37,129 bases of DNA from Acholeplasmatales bacterium (lineage in GTDB: Bacteria; Bacillota_I; Bacilli_A; Acholeplasmatales; Anaeroplasmataceae), in contig JAILIY010000078.1 of assembly GCA_024695025.1 (NCBI GenBank), forward strand, positions 1 to 37,129, written 5' to 3'. Position 1 is the stretch's first letter; every line of letters starts with the position of its first letter. This document shows, one piece after another, positions 1 through 9,751 of the stretch. Below the pieces are notes generated by a model, which saw only the letters and a list, made by a program, of their open reading frames with translations, made no database searches and was not told the DNA's origin. A program made the position numbers and the translations under genes.

Positions 1-300
1 CACATCACTGGTGGTGGTTTTGACGAAAACATTCCAAGAATCTTAAAAGATAACATGGGCTTAGATATAGTTGAAGGCTCTTGGCCAATTTTACCTGTTT
101 TCAAATTCTTAGAAAAATATGGTAAGGTTGATCATAGAGAAATGTTTAATATCTATAATATGGGTATCGGTATGGTTTTAGCTTTAGAAAATGAACAAGA
201 AGCTAAAAAGGCTATTGAAATATTAGCTAAATATGGCGATAAGGCATATGTTATCGGCAAGATTACTGACAATGCTGGTAAGGTTGTAATTCATAAGTAA
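1..300 (+). CDS. purM: Phosphoribosylformylglycinamidine cyclo-ligase, C-terminal part (cut by window edge)
   Basis: The frame is open from base 1 and 99 codons are visible before TAA. It begins with HITGGGFDENIPR, the conserved PurM (AIR synthetase) segment at the start of the C-terminal part of the ATP-binding fold, and continues with ILAKYGDKAYVIGKI close to the usual end of the family. PurM makes aminoimidazole ribonucleotide from FGAM with ATP in the cytoplasm. The N-terminal two thirds lie outside the window. The ATG at 55 is internal and not the real start. It is followed one base later by purN, so the two are co-transcribed. Confidence 0.93.
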   Translation, partial: HITGGGFDENIPRILKDNMGLDIVEGSWPILPVFKFLEKYGKVDHREMFNIYNMGIGMVLALENEQEAKKAIEILAKYGDKAYVIGKITDNAGKVVIHK

Positions 301-301
301 T

Positions 302-871
302 ATGAAGAATATAGCTATTTTTGCCAGTGGTAGTGGTACAAACTTTGAAGCATTAATAGAAAAATGTGAAAGTGGATTTATTGATGCTAAGGTTGTATTG
401 ATGGTTTGTGATAATAAGGATGCTTATGTAATTGAGCGTGCTAAAAAACACAATACACCTATGTTTGTATTTAATCCAAAGGATTATGATAAAAAAAGTG
501 AATATGAAACAGAAATTGTTAAATATTTAAATGATAATAAGGTTGATTTAGTATGTCTTGCAGGATATATGAGAATATGTGGCAAGGTATTATTAAATTC
601 TTATGAAGGAAAAATAATAAACATTCATCCAGCATTATTACCTTCATTTAAGGGTGCTCATGGTATTCATGATGCATACGAATATGGTGTTAAGGTATTT
701 GGTGTTACAGTTCATTATGTAGATAGTGGCATGGATAGTGGTAAGATAATTGATCAAGAAGCATTCCATATCGAAGATGGTATGAGTGTTGATGAGGTAG
801 AGACAAGAATTCATGAAATTGAACATGTCTTATACCCTAATGTAGTTAGAAAAATAGTTAGAGGAGACTAA
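302..871 (+). CDS. purN: Phosphoribosylglycinamide formyltransferase PurN
   Basis: PurN transfers a formyl group from 10-formyl-THF to GAR in purine synthesis. The 189-residue length is normal for the family. Visible signatures are the N-terminal loop GSGTNFEAL (res. 10-18), LAGYMRICG (87-94), and the catalytic set Asn107, His109 (NIHPALLPSFKG) and Asp145 (VDSGMDSG). The start ATG lies one base after the purM stop, so translation is probably coupled; no separate strong ribosome site is needed or seen. FolD, encoded four genes downstream, helps make the cofactor. Confidence 0.95.
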   Translation: MKNIAIFASGSGTNFEALIEKCESGFIDAKVVLMVCDNKDAYVIERAKKHNTPMFVFNPKDYDKKSEYETEIVKYLNDNKVDLVCLAGYMRICGKVLLNSYEGKIINIHPALLPSFKGAHGIHDAYEYGVKVFGVTVHYVDSGMDSGKIIDQEAFHIEDGMSVDEVETRIHEIEHVLYPNVVRKIVRGD

Positions 872-875
872 AAAA

Positions 876-2429
876 ATGAAAAGAGCATTAGTAAGTGTTA
901 CAGATAAAACTGGTGTAGTTGATTTTTGCAAAGGATTAGAAGAATGTGGATATGAAATAGTATCTACAGGCGGTACTAAAAAAGTATTAATTGCTGGTGG
1001 TGTTAAGGCTATTGATATTTCTGATATTACAGGCTTTCCTGAGATTTTAGATGGTAGAGTTAAGACTTTACATCCAAATGTTCATGGTGGTTTACTTGCA
1101 GTTAGAGATTTAGAATCTCACGTTAAACAAGTAAAGGAACACAATATTGAATATATTGATTTAGTATGTGTTAATTTATACGCATTCAAAAAGACAATTG
1201 AAAGAGGCGCACAATTCGCTGAAGCAATTGAAAATATTGATATCGGCGGACCTTCAATGTTAAGAAGTGCAGCTAAGAATCATAAATATGTTACAGTTGT
1301 ATCAGACATCAATGATTACGATAGAGTACTTAAGGAAATCAAGGAATTTGGTGATACTAAGTATGAAACAAGATTAGAACTTGCAGCTAAGGTTTATACA
1401 TTGACTGCTGAATATGATACTATGATTGCAACGTATATGAGAGAAAAGGCTGGCTTAAATGAAAAATTATTCATTGAAGCTGATTTAGTTCAAGGTCTTC
1501 GTTATGGCGAAAATCCACACCAAGAAGCTAAATTCTATGCAACTGATAAAAATTTAAGCTATTCACTTGCCAATGCAAAACAAATTCAAGGTAAGGAATT
1601 ATCATACAATAACATTCAAGATGCAAATGCTGCATTAAATATTGTAAGAGAATTCAAAGATACTCCATTTGCTATGGGCTTAAAGCATATGAATCCATGT
1701 GGAGCTGCAATTGGTAAAGACTTAAAAGAAGCTTGGTTAAAAGCTTATGAAAGTGACCCAGTATCTATTTTTGGTGGTATTGTTGCAACTAACCAAATCA
1801 TCGACTTAGAAGCAGCTAATTTAATTAAATTTGCTCACGGCGATAAGAAAAGCCCAATTTTCCTTGAAGTTATTTTAGCTCCAGGCTTTACTGATGAAGC
1901 ATTAGCTGCATTCAGCAAGCGTCCTGACTTAAGATTAATTGAATTTAAGCTTGGACAATATCCAAAGCAAAAACAATATGTTACTGTAAATGGTGGTCTA
2001 CTTGTTCAAGATCAAGATACAGAAATTAAAGAAATTAAAGATGATATGACAGTTACATCATGTAAGCCAACTAGCCAACAATTAATCGATTTAGATTTTG
2101 GTTGGAAGATTGTTAAGCATGTTAAATCAAATGCGATTGTCGTAGTTAAAAATGGTACAACTTGTGGTGTTGGTGCTGGCCAAATGAACAGAGTTGGTGC
2201 TGCTAAGATTGCAATCGAAGAAGCACATTCTCGTGGTGTTAAGGACGGTTTAGTACTTGCATCTGATGCATTCTTCCCATTTGCTGATACATTACAATAT
2301 GGTATCGACAATGGTGTTGTTGCAGTTGTACAACCTGGTGGTTCAAAGAAGGATCAAGATTCTATTGACCTTGCAAATGAAAAGAATGTTCCTATGTTAT
2401 TTACAGGAATGCGTCATTTCAAGCACTAA
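876..2429 (+). CDS. purH: Bifunctional AICAR formyltransferase / IMP cyclohydrolase PurH
   Basis: PurH catalyses the last two steps to IMP. The N-terminal MGS-like cyclohydrolase domain (about res. 1-195) shows LVSVTDKTG, VSTGGT, GRVKTLHPNVHGG and IGGPSMLRSAAKNH. The C-terminal formyltransferase domain shows RYGENPHQ (209-216) and the catalytic Lys270-His271 pair in GLKHMNPCG, then SDPVSIFGGIVA and SDAFFPFADT. The 517-residue length is normal. It begins four bases after purN, with AGAGGA about eight bases ahead of the start inside the purN end. Both domains look intact. Confidence 0.96.
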   Translation: MKRALVSVTDKTGVVDFCKGLEECGYEIVSTGGTKKVLIAGGVKAIDISDITGFPEILDGRVKTLHPNVHGGLLAVRDLESHVKQVKEHNIEYIDLVCVNLYAFKKTIERGAQFAEAIENIDIGGPSMLRSAAKNHKYVTVVSDINDYDRVLKEIKEFGDTKYETRLELAAKVYTLTAEYDTMIATYMREKAGLNEKLFIEADLVQGLRYGENPHQEAKFYATDKNLSYSLANAKQIQGKELSYNNIQDANAALNIVREFKDTPFAMGLKHMNPCGAAIGKDLKEAWLKAYESDPVSIFGGIVATNQIIDLEAANLIKFAHGDKKSPIFLEVILAPGFTDEALAAFSKRPDLRLIEFKLGQYPKQKQYVTVNGGLLVQDQDTEIKEIKDDMTVTSCKPTSQQLIDLDFGWKIVKHVKSNAIVVVKNGTTCGVGAGQMNRVGAAKIAIEEAHSRGVKDGLVLASDAFFPFADTLQYGIDNGVVAVVQPGGSKKDQDSIDLANEKNVPMLFTGMRHFKH

Positions 2430-2447
2430 TTATAAAGGAGTTAAATT

Positions 2448-3695
2448 ATGGCTAAGGTTTTAGTAATAGGTGGCGGTGGTAGAGAACATGCTATCGTTTG
2501 TGCTTTATCAAAAAGTAGCAAGGTTGATGAAATTTATGCAGCTCCAGGTAATCCTGGTATTGCAAAATATGCAGTTTGCGTAAATATTAAAGATACTGAA
2601 ATAGACAAAATGCTAGAATTTGTTAAGGATGAAGGCTTCGATTTAGTAGTCGTAGGTCCAGAAGCAAGTTTAGCTTTAGGTATTATAGATAAATTAGAAG
2701 AAATGGGCGTTAAAGCCTTCGGTCCTAAGAAGGATGCCCATCTAATCGAATCTAGTAAGAATTTCGCTAAGGAATTAATGTTTAAATACAATATTCCAAC
2801 TGCGAGATATGAAACTTATGAAGATTATGATAAGGCAATCGACACTGTAAAGATTTCACCATTCCCTACAGTATTAAAATATGATGGTTTAGCTGCAGGT
2901 AAGGGTGTAGTTGTTGCTGAAAATTTCAAAGAAGCTGAAGAAGCTTTAAAAGATATGTTATTAGATGATAAATATGGTAAAGGAAAAGTAGTTATTGAAG
3001 AATATCTAGAAGGTCCTGAATTTTCATTTATGTGTTTTGTAGATGGAAAAAATGTTTATCCTCTAGAAATGTCACAAGACCACAAGCGTGCTTATGACAA
3101 CGATAAGGGTCCAAACACTGGTGGTATGGGCGCTTATACTCCACTTCCTTTTATTACTAAGGAAGATTATGAATATGCATTAAATGAAATAATGATTCCA
3201 ACTGCTAAGGCACTTGTAAATGAAGGTAAACCATTTAAAGGTGTATTATATGGCGGTTTAATGAAGACTAAAGATGGAATTAAGGTAATTGAATTCAACG
3301 GTCGTTTCGGTGACCCTGAAACTGAAGTTGTATTACCTAGATTAACATCTGATATCTATGATGCATTTATGGCTATTATCGACGGTAAAAAGCCAGTTTT
3401 AACTTGGGACGATAAATATTGTATAGGTATCGTTTTAGCATCAAAAGGTTATCCTGGAGATTACAAGAAGGGCTTTTTAATTGAAGGTGCCGAAAGTGAT
3501 GATATTTATCATATGGGTACTAAGTTTGATGATAATGGCAATTTATTAACTAATGGCGGTAGAGTATTAATTGCTTTAGGTAAAGGTGATTCTTTAGATG
3601 AAGCAAATAAGAATGCTTTAAAACTTGTTAATGAAATTAAATGTGAGAATTTATTCCACAGAACTGATATTGGTGCGAAGGCATACAGAAAGTAA
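2448..3695 (+). CDS. purD: Phosphoribosylamine-glycine ligase PurD (GAR synthetase)
   Basis: PurD is an ATP-grasp ligase joining phosphoribosylamine and glycine. The 415-residue protein begins with the nucleotide-loop signature VLVIGGGGREHAI, has VVVGPEASLALGI, the ATP-grasp lysine region YDGLAAGKGVVVA, and the family signature NTGGMGAYTP, followed by EFNGRFGDPETEVVLPRL with the metal-binding residues. A clear AAAGGAG lies seven bases before ATG. It sits 18 bases after purH in the same operon. Confidence 0.96.
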   Translation: MAKVLVIGGGGREHAIVCALSKSSKVDEIYAAPGNPGIAKYAVCVNIKDTEIDKMLEFVKDEGFDLVVVGPEASLALGIIDKLEEMGVKAFGPKKDAHLIESSKNFAKELMFKYNIPTARYETYEDYDKAIDTVKISPFPTVLKYDGLAAGKGVVVAENFKEAEEALKDMLLDDKYGKGKVVIEEYLEGPEFSFMCFVDGKNVYPLEMSQDHKRAYDNDKGPNTGGMGAYTPLPFITKEDYEYALNEIMIPTAKALVNEGKPFKGVLYGGLMKTKDGIKVIEFNGRFGDPETEVVLPRLTSDIYDAFMAIIDGKKPVLTWDDKYCIGIVLASKGYPGDYKKGFLIEGAESDDIYHMGTKFDDNGNLLTNGGRVLIALGKGDSLDEANKNALKLVNEIKCENLFHRTDIGAKAYRK

Positions 3696-3705
3696 GGTGA
3701 ACTAA

Positions 3706-4569
3706 ATGGCAATAATTATAAGTGGTAAAGAATTATCTTTACAAAAGAAAGAACAAATGAAGGCTTTAGTAGCAACTTTTCTAGCTAAATATGGTAGACT
3801 TCCTAAGTTGTCTGTTATTTTAGTTGGTAATAATCCAGCAAGCGTGTCATACGTAACTGGTAAAGGAAAATCTTGTGTTGAAATTGGTATGATAAATGAA
3901 ACAATAAGATTAGATGAAAACATCACTCAAGATGAATTATTAAAAAAGATTGATGAATTAAATAAGGATGATTCAGTTGATGGTATTTTAGTTCAATTAC
4001 CTTTACCTAAGCACATTGATTCAAATTGTGTAATTAATGCCATTGTACCTGAAAAGGATGTAGATGGCTTCCACCCACAAAATGTTGCATCATTATATTT
4101 AAAGCAAAAGGGTACATTACCTTGTACTCCAAAAGGTATCATTCAAGTGTTAGATAGCAAAAATATTACTATTGAAGGCAAAAGAGCTGTAGTAGTAGGA
4201 AGAAGTAATATAGTTGGTCTTCCGGTTGCTAAATTATTACTAGATAGAAACGCAACTGTTACAGTTGCTCACAGTAAAACTTCAAATTTAACTGAAGTAT
4301 GTAAAGAAGCTGATATCTTAATTGCTGCTGTAGGTAAGGCAAGATTTATTACTGCCGATATGGTAAAAGATGGTGCTGTCGTTATTGATGTTGGTGTCAA
4401 TAGAGACGAAAATACAGGTAAATTATGTGGAGATGTTGATTTTGATAATGTTAAAGAAAAAGCATCTTATATCACAAAAGTACCTGGTGGTATTGGTCCT
4501 ATGACTATTTCATGTCTTATGGAAAATACTATTGAATGCTTCTTAGCACATGTCGGAGGAAACAAGTAA
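3706..4569 (+). CDS. folD: Methylenetetrahydrofolate dehydrogenase/cyclohydrolase FolD
   Basis: FolD interconverts 5,10-methylene-THF and 10-formyl-THF, the formyl donor for PurN and PurH, so its place inside the pur operon makes sense. The 287-residue protein shows NPASVSYVTGKGKSC with catalytic Tyr49 and Lys53, VDGILVQLPLP, FHPQNVA, CTPKGI, and the NADP-binding VVGRSNIVGLPVA, then KVPGGIGPMT. AAGGTGA precedes the ATG. Its TAA stop shares one base with the purB ATG (TAATG). Confidence 0.95.
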   Translation: MAIIISGKELSLQKKEQMKALVATFLAKYGRLPKLSVILVGNNPASVSYVTGKGKSCVEIGMINETIRLDENITQDELLKKIDELNKDDSVDGILVQLPLPKHIDSNCVINAIVPEKDVDGFHPQNVASLYLKQKGTLPCTPKGIIQVLDSKNITIEGKRAVVVGRSNIVGLPVAKLLLDRNATVTVAHSKTSNLTEVCKEADILIAAVGKARFITADMVKDGAVVIDVGVNRDENTGKLCGDVDFDNVKEKASYITKVPGGIGPMTISCLMENTIECFLAHVGGNK

Positions 4570-5861
4570 TGATTGAAAGATATAGTAGAGCTCAAATGCG
4601 CGCTATCTGGACTGAAGAAGCCAAATTTGATGCATATTTAAAAGTTGAAATTGCAAATGCTAAGGCTTGGAGTGAACTTGGTGTTGTACCAAAAGAAGAT
4701 TTACCTAAGCTTGATAAAGCAACTTTTAATGTAGATAGAATTAAAGAAATTGAAGCTGTAACTAAGCACGATGTAGTAGCTTTTACAAGATGTGTTGGCG
4801 AATCATTAGGTGATGAAAAGAAATGGATTCACTATGGTTTAACATCAACAGATGTAGTAGATACTGCAAATGGATATATGCTTAAGAAAGCTAATGAAAT
4901 ATTAAGAAAAGACATTCATGACATTATGAATGTAATTAAAAAAAGAGCAATCGAATTTAAGATGACTCCATGTATTGGTAGAACACATGGTATGCACGCA
5001 GATATTACATCATTCGGTTTAAAATGGGCTTTATGGTATTCAGATATGACAAGATGTCTTGAAAGATTTGAATATGCTTGTAAAGAAGTTGAAGTAGGTA
5101 AATTATCTGGTGCAGTTGGTAATTTTGCAAATATTCCACCACAAATTGAAGAATTTGTATGTAAAGAATTAGGAATTGATTATGCAAAGATTTCAACACA
5201 AGTACTTCAACGTGACCGTCACGCTCACTATATGGCTTGTTTATCACTAGTTGCTAGTGAACTTGAAAAGATGGCTCTTGAGGTAAGAAATCTATCTCGT
5301 CAAGAAGTTAAAGAAACAGAAGAATTCTTTAATAAGGGACAAAAAGGATCAAGTGCTATGCCTCATAAGCGTAACCCTATTTCATCTGAAAATATTTGTG
5401 GTTGTGCTAGAGTTATGCGTGGTTATATGGATACTTTCTATCAAAATATAGCTTTGTGGCATGAAAGAGATATTTCTCATTCAGCAACTGAAAGAATTAT
5501 TTTACCAGATGCTACTGAATTATTAGACTATATGTTAAATAGATTTAAAGGTATCTTAGAAGACTTAACTGTATTCCCTGAAAAGATGATTGAAGATATT
5601 AATTTAACTCACGGTGTAATTTTTGCCCAAAGAGTATTATATAAATTAATTGAAAAAGGTTTTGTTCGTGAAAAGGCTTATGATACAGTTCAACCAATCG
5701 CTATGAAGGCATTAGAGACAAAGACTCATTATAAAGATTTATTAAAAGCTGATCCAGTTGTTTCATCAACTTTAACAAATGAAGAAATTGATTCTTGTTT
5801 CACTTTAGATTATTACTTAGTAAATGTTGATTATATTTTCAATAGATTAAATATTAAGTAG
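4569..5861 (+). CDS. purB: Adenylosuccinate lyase PurB
   Basis: PurB cleaves SAICAR and adenylosuccinate with release of fumarate. The start chosen is ATG 4569, which overlaps the folD stop and has GGAGGA nine bases upstream; an in-frame ATG at 4536 lies inside folD without a ribosome site and is rejected. The resulting 430 residues match the usual length. Motifs are YGLTSTDVVDTA, GRTHGMHA (about 138-145) with an active-site His, and the fumarase-superfamily signature GSSAMPHKRNP (about 260-270). Confidence 0.95.
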   Translation: MIERYSRAQMRAIWTEEAKFDAYLKVEIANAKAWSELGVVPKEDLPKLDKATFNVDRIKEIEAVTKHDVVAFTRCVGESLGDEKKWIHYGLTSTDVVDTANGYMLKKANEILRKDIHDIMNVIKKRAIEFKMTPCIGRTHGMHADITSFGLKWALWYSDMTRCLERFEYACKEVEVGKLSGAVGNFANIPPQIEEFVCKELGIDYAKISTQVLQRDRHAHYMACLSLVASELEKMALEVRNLSRQEVKETEEFFNKGQKGSSAMPHKRNPISSENICGCARVMRGYMDTFYQNIALWHERDISHSATERIILPDATELLDYMLNRFKGILEDLTVFPEKMIEDINLTHGVIFAQRVLYKLIEKGFVREKAYDTVQPIAMKALETKTHYKDLLKADPVVSSTLTNEEIDSCFTLDYYLVNVDYIFNRLNIK

Positions 5862-5870
5862 GAGGTATTT

Positions 5871-7418
5871 ATGCAAAACGAAAAGATTTTAGTTCTTGAC
5901 TTTGGTGGTCAATATAACCAATTAATTGCCAGAAGAGTCAGAGAATGTAATGTATATTGTGAAGTACATCCATACAATATGAGCCTTGAAAAGATTAAAG
6001 CATATAATCCTAAAGGTATTATCTTTACTGGTGGTCCAAACTCAGTATTTGGTGAAGATGCTCCACTTGTAGATAAAGAATTATTTAAATTAGGTTATCC
6101 TATTTTAGGTATTTGTTACGGATGTCAAACAATTGCCCATTTAAATGATGGTACTGTATCTCACGCAGACAAGCGCGAATATGGTAAGACTATGGTCGAT
6201 GTTGATACAAAATCTAAATTATTCAAAAATGTTTCAAAAGAAACTCAAGTTTGGATGAGTCATACTGATTTCGTATCTAAATTACCAGAAGGCTATAAGG
6301 TAGTTGCAAAAACTCCTTCATGCCCAGTTTCTGCAATGGAAAATGCAGAAAAGAAGATTTATGCAGTACAATTCCACCCAGAAGTTAATCACTCTTTAGA
6401 AGGTATGCAAATGCTTAAGAATTTCGTATATGATGTATGCGAATGTAAAGGTGATTGGAAGATGGATGACTTTGCAAAAACAACAATCGCTCAACTTAGA
6501 GAAAAGATTGGAAATGGCAAAGTATTATGTGCACTTTCTGGTGGTGTAGACTCAAGTGTTGCTGCTGTATTATTATCTAAGGCAGTAGGTAAACAATTAA
6601 CTTGTGTATTCGTTGACCAAGGTTTATTAAGAAAAAATGAAGGCGATGAAGTAGAAGCTGTATTTGGTCCAAATGGTCCATATAATCTAAACTTCATTAG
6701 AGTAAATGCTCAAGAAAGATTTTATGGTAAGCTTAAAGGTGTTACAGAACCTGAACGTAAGCGTAAGATAATTGGTGAAGAATTCATTAGAGTATTTGAA
6801 GAAGAAGCTAAGAAAATCGGTGCTGTAGATTATTTAGTTCAAGGTACTATTTATCCAGATGTTATCGAATCTGGCTTAGGTAAGAGTGCAACTATTAAAT
6901 CTCACCACAATGTTGGAGGTTTACCTTCAGTTGTAAATTTCAAAGAAATAATTGAACCACTTCGTCTATTATTTAAAGATGAAGTTCGTAAGGTTGGTTT
7001 AGAATTAGGTATTCCTGAATATCTAGTTTATCGTCAACCATTCCCAGGTCCTGGTTTAGGTATCAGAATCATCGGTGAAGTAACTGCAGAAAAGGTTAGA
7101 ATCGTTCAAGAAGCTGACTATATTTATAGAGAAGAAATAGCTAAGGCTGGCGTTGATAAATCATGCAACTTAGGTCAATATTTTGCAGCTTTAACTAATA
7201 TGCAATCAGTTGGTGTTATGGGTGATGAAAGAACATATGATTACGCAATTGCACTACGCGCTGTTCAAACATCTGATTTCATGACTGCTGACTGGGCAAG
7301 AATTCCTTACGATGTTTTAGATATTATTTCAAGAAGAATCGTAAATGAAGTTCGCGGTGTAAATAGAGTACTTTTAGATTGTACATCTAAACCACCAGCA
7401 ACTATTGAATTTGAATAA
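5871..7418 (+). CDS. guaA: GMP synthase (glutamine-hydrolysing) GuaA
   Basis: GuaA aminates XMP to GMP. The class I glutamine amidotransferase domain (res. 1 to about 190) has FTGGPNSV, nucleophile Cys82 in GICYGCQ and the His-Glu of [10 protein letters not shown]. The ATP pyrophosphatase domain has the PP-loop [11 protein letters not shown], and the C-terminal dimerisation domain has [13 protein letters not shown] and ends [11 protein letters not shown]. The 515-residue length is normal. The residue after Cys-Tyr-Gly is Cys rather than the common Met, which is unlikely to matter. AGGAGG lies seven bases before ATG. It is the last gene of the operon, followed by a terminator. Confidence 0.96.
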   Translation: MQNEKILVLDFGGQYNQLIARRVRECNVYCEVHPYNMSLEKIKAYNPKGIIFTGGPNSVFGEDAPLVDKELFKLGYPILGICYGCQTIAHLNDGTVSHADKREYGKTMVDVDTKSKLFKNVSKETQVWMSHTDFVSKLPEGYKVVAKTPSCPVSAMENAEKKIYAVQFHPEVNHSLEGMQMLKNFVYDVCECKGDWKMDDFAKTTIAQLREKIGNGKVLCALSGGVDSSVAAVLLSKAVGKQLTCVFVDQGLLRKNEGDEVEAVFGPNGPYNLNFIRVNAQERFYGKLKGVTEPERKRKIIGEEFIRVFEEEAKKIGAVDYLVQGTIYPDVIESGLGKSATIKSHHNVGGLPSVVNFKEIIEPLRLLFKDEVRKVGLELGIPEYLVYRQPFPGPGLGIRIIGEVTAEKVRIVQEADYIYREEIAKAGVDKSCNLGQYFAALTNMQSVGVMGDERTYDYAIALRAVQTSDFMTADWARIPYDVLDIISRRIVNEVRGVNRVLLDCTSKPPATIEFE

Positions 7419-7427
7419 TTAAACGAT

Positions 7428-7480
7428 AAATAATGTCCTGTTGAATCTTATAGATTTAGCATGACATTATTTTTTATTTT
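7428..7480 (+). terminator. Rho-independent terminator of the purine operon
   Basis: The outer arms AATAATGTC and GACATTATT pair, an inner TTGAATC/GATTTAG pairing with two G-T wobbles extends the stem around a TTATA loop, and a T-rich run follows directly. It lies 10 bases after the guaA stop. Confidence 0.85.
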
Positions 7481-7499
7481 CCTTAAATTAAAAATTGAC

Positions 7500-7528
7500 T
7501 TTAAATTCTTGGCTAGTTAGTTTATAAT
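7500..7528 (+). promoter_or_regulatory. Probable sigma-A promoter for the EF-G-like gene
   Basis: A perfect TATAAT (7523-7528) lies about 42 bases before the gene. The -35 is uncertain: TTTAAA at 7500 gives 17-base spacing, while the better TTGACT at 7495 would be 22 bases away. The -10 is the solid part of this call. Confidence 0.55.
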
Positions 7529-7569
7529 AATAGTATAGATTTTCGATTTTTTAGGAAGGAAGTAAATAT

Positions 7570-9618
7570 ATGATTGGAAACAATATTCGTAATGTTGTCG
7601 TTTTAGGACACCAAGGCAGTGGTAAGACAACATTAGTAGAAAGTTTATTTGCCACTGCAACTAAAGCCACTAAAGGTTCTGTAGAAAAAGGAACTACAAT
7701 TAGTGATTATTTACCAGAAGAAAAGGAAAGACTATCATCAGTAAGATTATCTATAGTACCATTTGATTATAGTGACTATAGAATTAATTTAATTGATATC
7801 CCTGGCAACGATGATTTTGTCGGTGAAGCTATTTCCGCAATTAAAGTAGTAAAGGGTGCTATTTTAGTTATCGATGCTCAATCTAAGGTTGAGGTTGAAA
7901 CTATTAAGCATTGGAATTTCTTAAGAAAGAAAAATATTCCAACTTTAATATTTGTTAATAAGATGGATAAGGAATCTATTGATTTTGAAGCTGTACTTAC
8001 AGATATTAGAAACAAATTAGGTAAGAATGCTATTCCATTCTGTTACCCAATGGGCCACAATGATTCATTTGATGGTTTTATCAATATCGTTAAGCTAACT
8101 GCTAGAAAATACAATGGTGTTGAATGTGAAGATTGTGAAATCTATCCAGATAAAAAACAAAAAGTATTTGAGCTTCATAACACTATGGTTGAGGCTGTTG
8201 CCCAAACAAGTGATGAATTATTAGATAAATTCTTCTCTGGTGAAGTATTAACTAATGATGAAATTCAATATGGTTTAAGAACAGGCGTTTTAGATGGTGA
8301 ATTAGTACCAGTATTAGTTGGTTGTGCGACAAAGAATATCACAACACATACATTACTTGATATGATAATTGACTATATGCCAAATCCAAGTGATTTAAAT
8401 CCTATTGTTGGTTTAGATGAAGATTTAAATGAAATTGAAAGAAAGACATTAAACGAAGAACCATTTAGTGCATTCGTATTTAAGACAACTGTAGATTCAT
8501 TCTCTGGAACTACATCTATCTTTAAAGTAAATTCAGGTGTATTAAAGGCAGGAGATACTGTCTATATTCCTAATTTAAAGAAGAATGTAGTATTAAATCA
8601 ATTATTTACATTATGTGGCGCTAAACAAACTCAAGTTAATGAATTAGTTGCCGGAAACATCGGTTGTGTAAATAAGGTTGAAGGTCTTGAAACATCAATG
8701 ACTCTATGTGATCCTAAGAATAAGATTACATATAAAGAAATTGAATTCCCTACAGCTGTTTATTACAAGGGCTTAGTTACTCAATCTAAAAATGATGATG
8801 ACAAGCTTGGTACAGTTTTACAAAAGTTAATGATTGAAGATAAATCATTAGAAGTAAAAAGAAATATTGAAACTAATCAATTATTATTAGGTACATTAGG
8901 ATTAGGTCATTTAAATTTCGTATTAGATAAGATGAAAAATGCTTATAAGCTTCAAGTTTCAACTGAAGATCCAAAGATTGTATATCGTGAAACTATCAAA
9001 ACTAGCGCAGTTGGTAATGGTAGATACGTAAAACAATCAGGTGGTTCAGGATTCTATGGAGTTGTTGAAATGGAATTTAAACCAGCACCAGAAAATAAAT
9101 TTACTGAAGAAGTATTTGGTGGTGCAGTACCTAAAAATTACTTCCCTGCAGTTGAAAAGGGCTTCTTTGAAGCATGTGAAAAGGGTCTTTTAGCTGGCTT
9201 CCCTGTAATTGGTGTACATGCTATATTAAAAGATGGTAAATATCACCCTGTTGATTCAAACGAATTAGCATTTAAAAACGCAGCTATTTTAGCATTTAAA
9301 GAAGCATATATGAATTGTAAACCAGTAATTCTTGAACCAATTATCAGAGTTACAATTACTGTTCATAGCGACGATGTTGGTACTATTCTATCAGATTTAA
9401 ACTCTCGTAGAGCTAAGATCATTGGTATGGATGTAAATTCAGTTAAGGATCAAAAGATTTCTGCATTAGTACCAGAAGCTGAAATAATTGAATATGTAAA
9501 TGATTTAAAGAGTATGACACAGGGTTCAGGATATTTTGTAAGAGCATTTGAAAATTATGAAGAAGCTCCACAATATGTTCAAGAAAAAATCCTAAAGGAT
9601 CAAATTAAATCTATTTAA
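7570..9618 (+). CDS. EF-G-like translational GTPase (bacterial EF-G paralogue, cd04170 type)
   Basis: The 682-residue protein has the EF-G domain order: G domain with P-loop GHQGSGKTT (res. 13-21), DIPGNDDF (76-83) and NKMD (130-133); a domain II beta barrel (about 290-375); then domains III-V including RYVKQSGGSGFYGVVEMEF. It is not the housekeeping EF-G. The switch I segment GTTISDYLPEEKERLSSVR lacks the canonical RGITI, and the switch II catalytic His of DTPGH is Asn. These traits fit the EF-G-like family of uncertain function, possibly a ribosome-associated GTPase. AGGAAGG lies upstream of ATG. It is monocistronic, with its own promoter and terminator. Confidence 0.85.
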   Translation: MIGNNIRNVVVLGHQGSGKTTLVESLFATATKATKGSVEKGTTISDYLPEEKERLSSVRLSIVPFDYSDYRINLIDIPGNDDFVGEAISAIKVVKGAILVIDAQSKVEVETIKHWNFLRKKNIPTLIFVNKMDKESIDFEAVLTDIRNKLGKNAIPFCYPMGHNDSFDGFINIVKLTARKYNGVECEDCEIYPDKKQKVFELHNTMVEAVAQTSDELLDKFFSGEVLTNDEIQYGLRTGVLDGELVPVLVGCATKNITTHTLLDMIIDYMPNPSDLNPIVGLDEDLNEIERKTLNEEPFSAFVFKTTVDSFSGTTSIFKVNSGVLKAGDTVYIPNLKKNVVLNQLFTLCGAKQTQVNELVAGNIGCVNKVEGLETSMTLCDPKNKITYKEIEFPTAVYYKGLVTQSKNDDDKLGTVLQKLMIEDKSLEVKRNIETNQLLLGTLGLGHLNFVLDKMKNAYKLQVSTEDPKIVYRETIKTSAVGNGRYVKQSGGSGFYGVVEMEFKPAPENKFTEEVFGGAVPKNYFPAVEKGFFEACEKGLLAGFPVIGVHAILKDGKYHPVDSNELAFKNAAILAFKEAYMNCKPVILEPIIRVTITVHSDDVGTILSDLNSRRAKIIGMDVNSVKDQKISALVPEAEIIEYVNDLKSMTQGSGYFVRAFENYEEAPQYVQEKILKDQIKSI

Positions 9619-9626
9619 TTCAGGGC

Positions 9627-9654
9627 GGGGAGAAATCCCCTCTCTTTCTTTTTT
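9627..9654 (+). terminator. Rho-independent terminator after the EF-G-like gene
   Basis: GGGGA and TCCCC close a GAAA tetraloop (GNRA type), followed by a C/T-rich tract ending in six T. It lies nine bases after the stop codon. Confidence 0.85.
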
Positions 9655-9687
9655 GTATGGGTGTAATTTAAAATATTGTCCAAAATA

Positions 9688-9716
9688 TTGAATAATCTAA
9701 ATATTTATTATAAAAT
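9688..9716 (+). promoter_or_regulatory. Probable promoter of the acidic repeat/DUF1508 operon
   Basis: TTGAAT (9688-9693), a 17-base spacer and TAAAAT (9711-9716) lie 36 bases before the start codon in an AT-rich gap. Confidence 0.5.
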
Positions 9717-9751
9717 AAATATATCGAAACTTACGATTCGGGGTGATTGTT

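Noticed and set aside
7495-7528. TTGACT at 7495 as -35 for the EF-G-like gene
   Set aside because: The spacing to TATAAT is 22 bases, too long for sigma-A; TTTAAA at 7500 gives 17.
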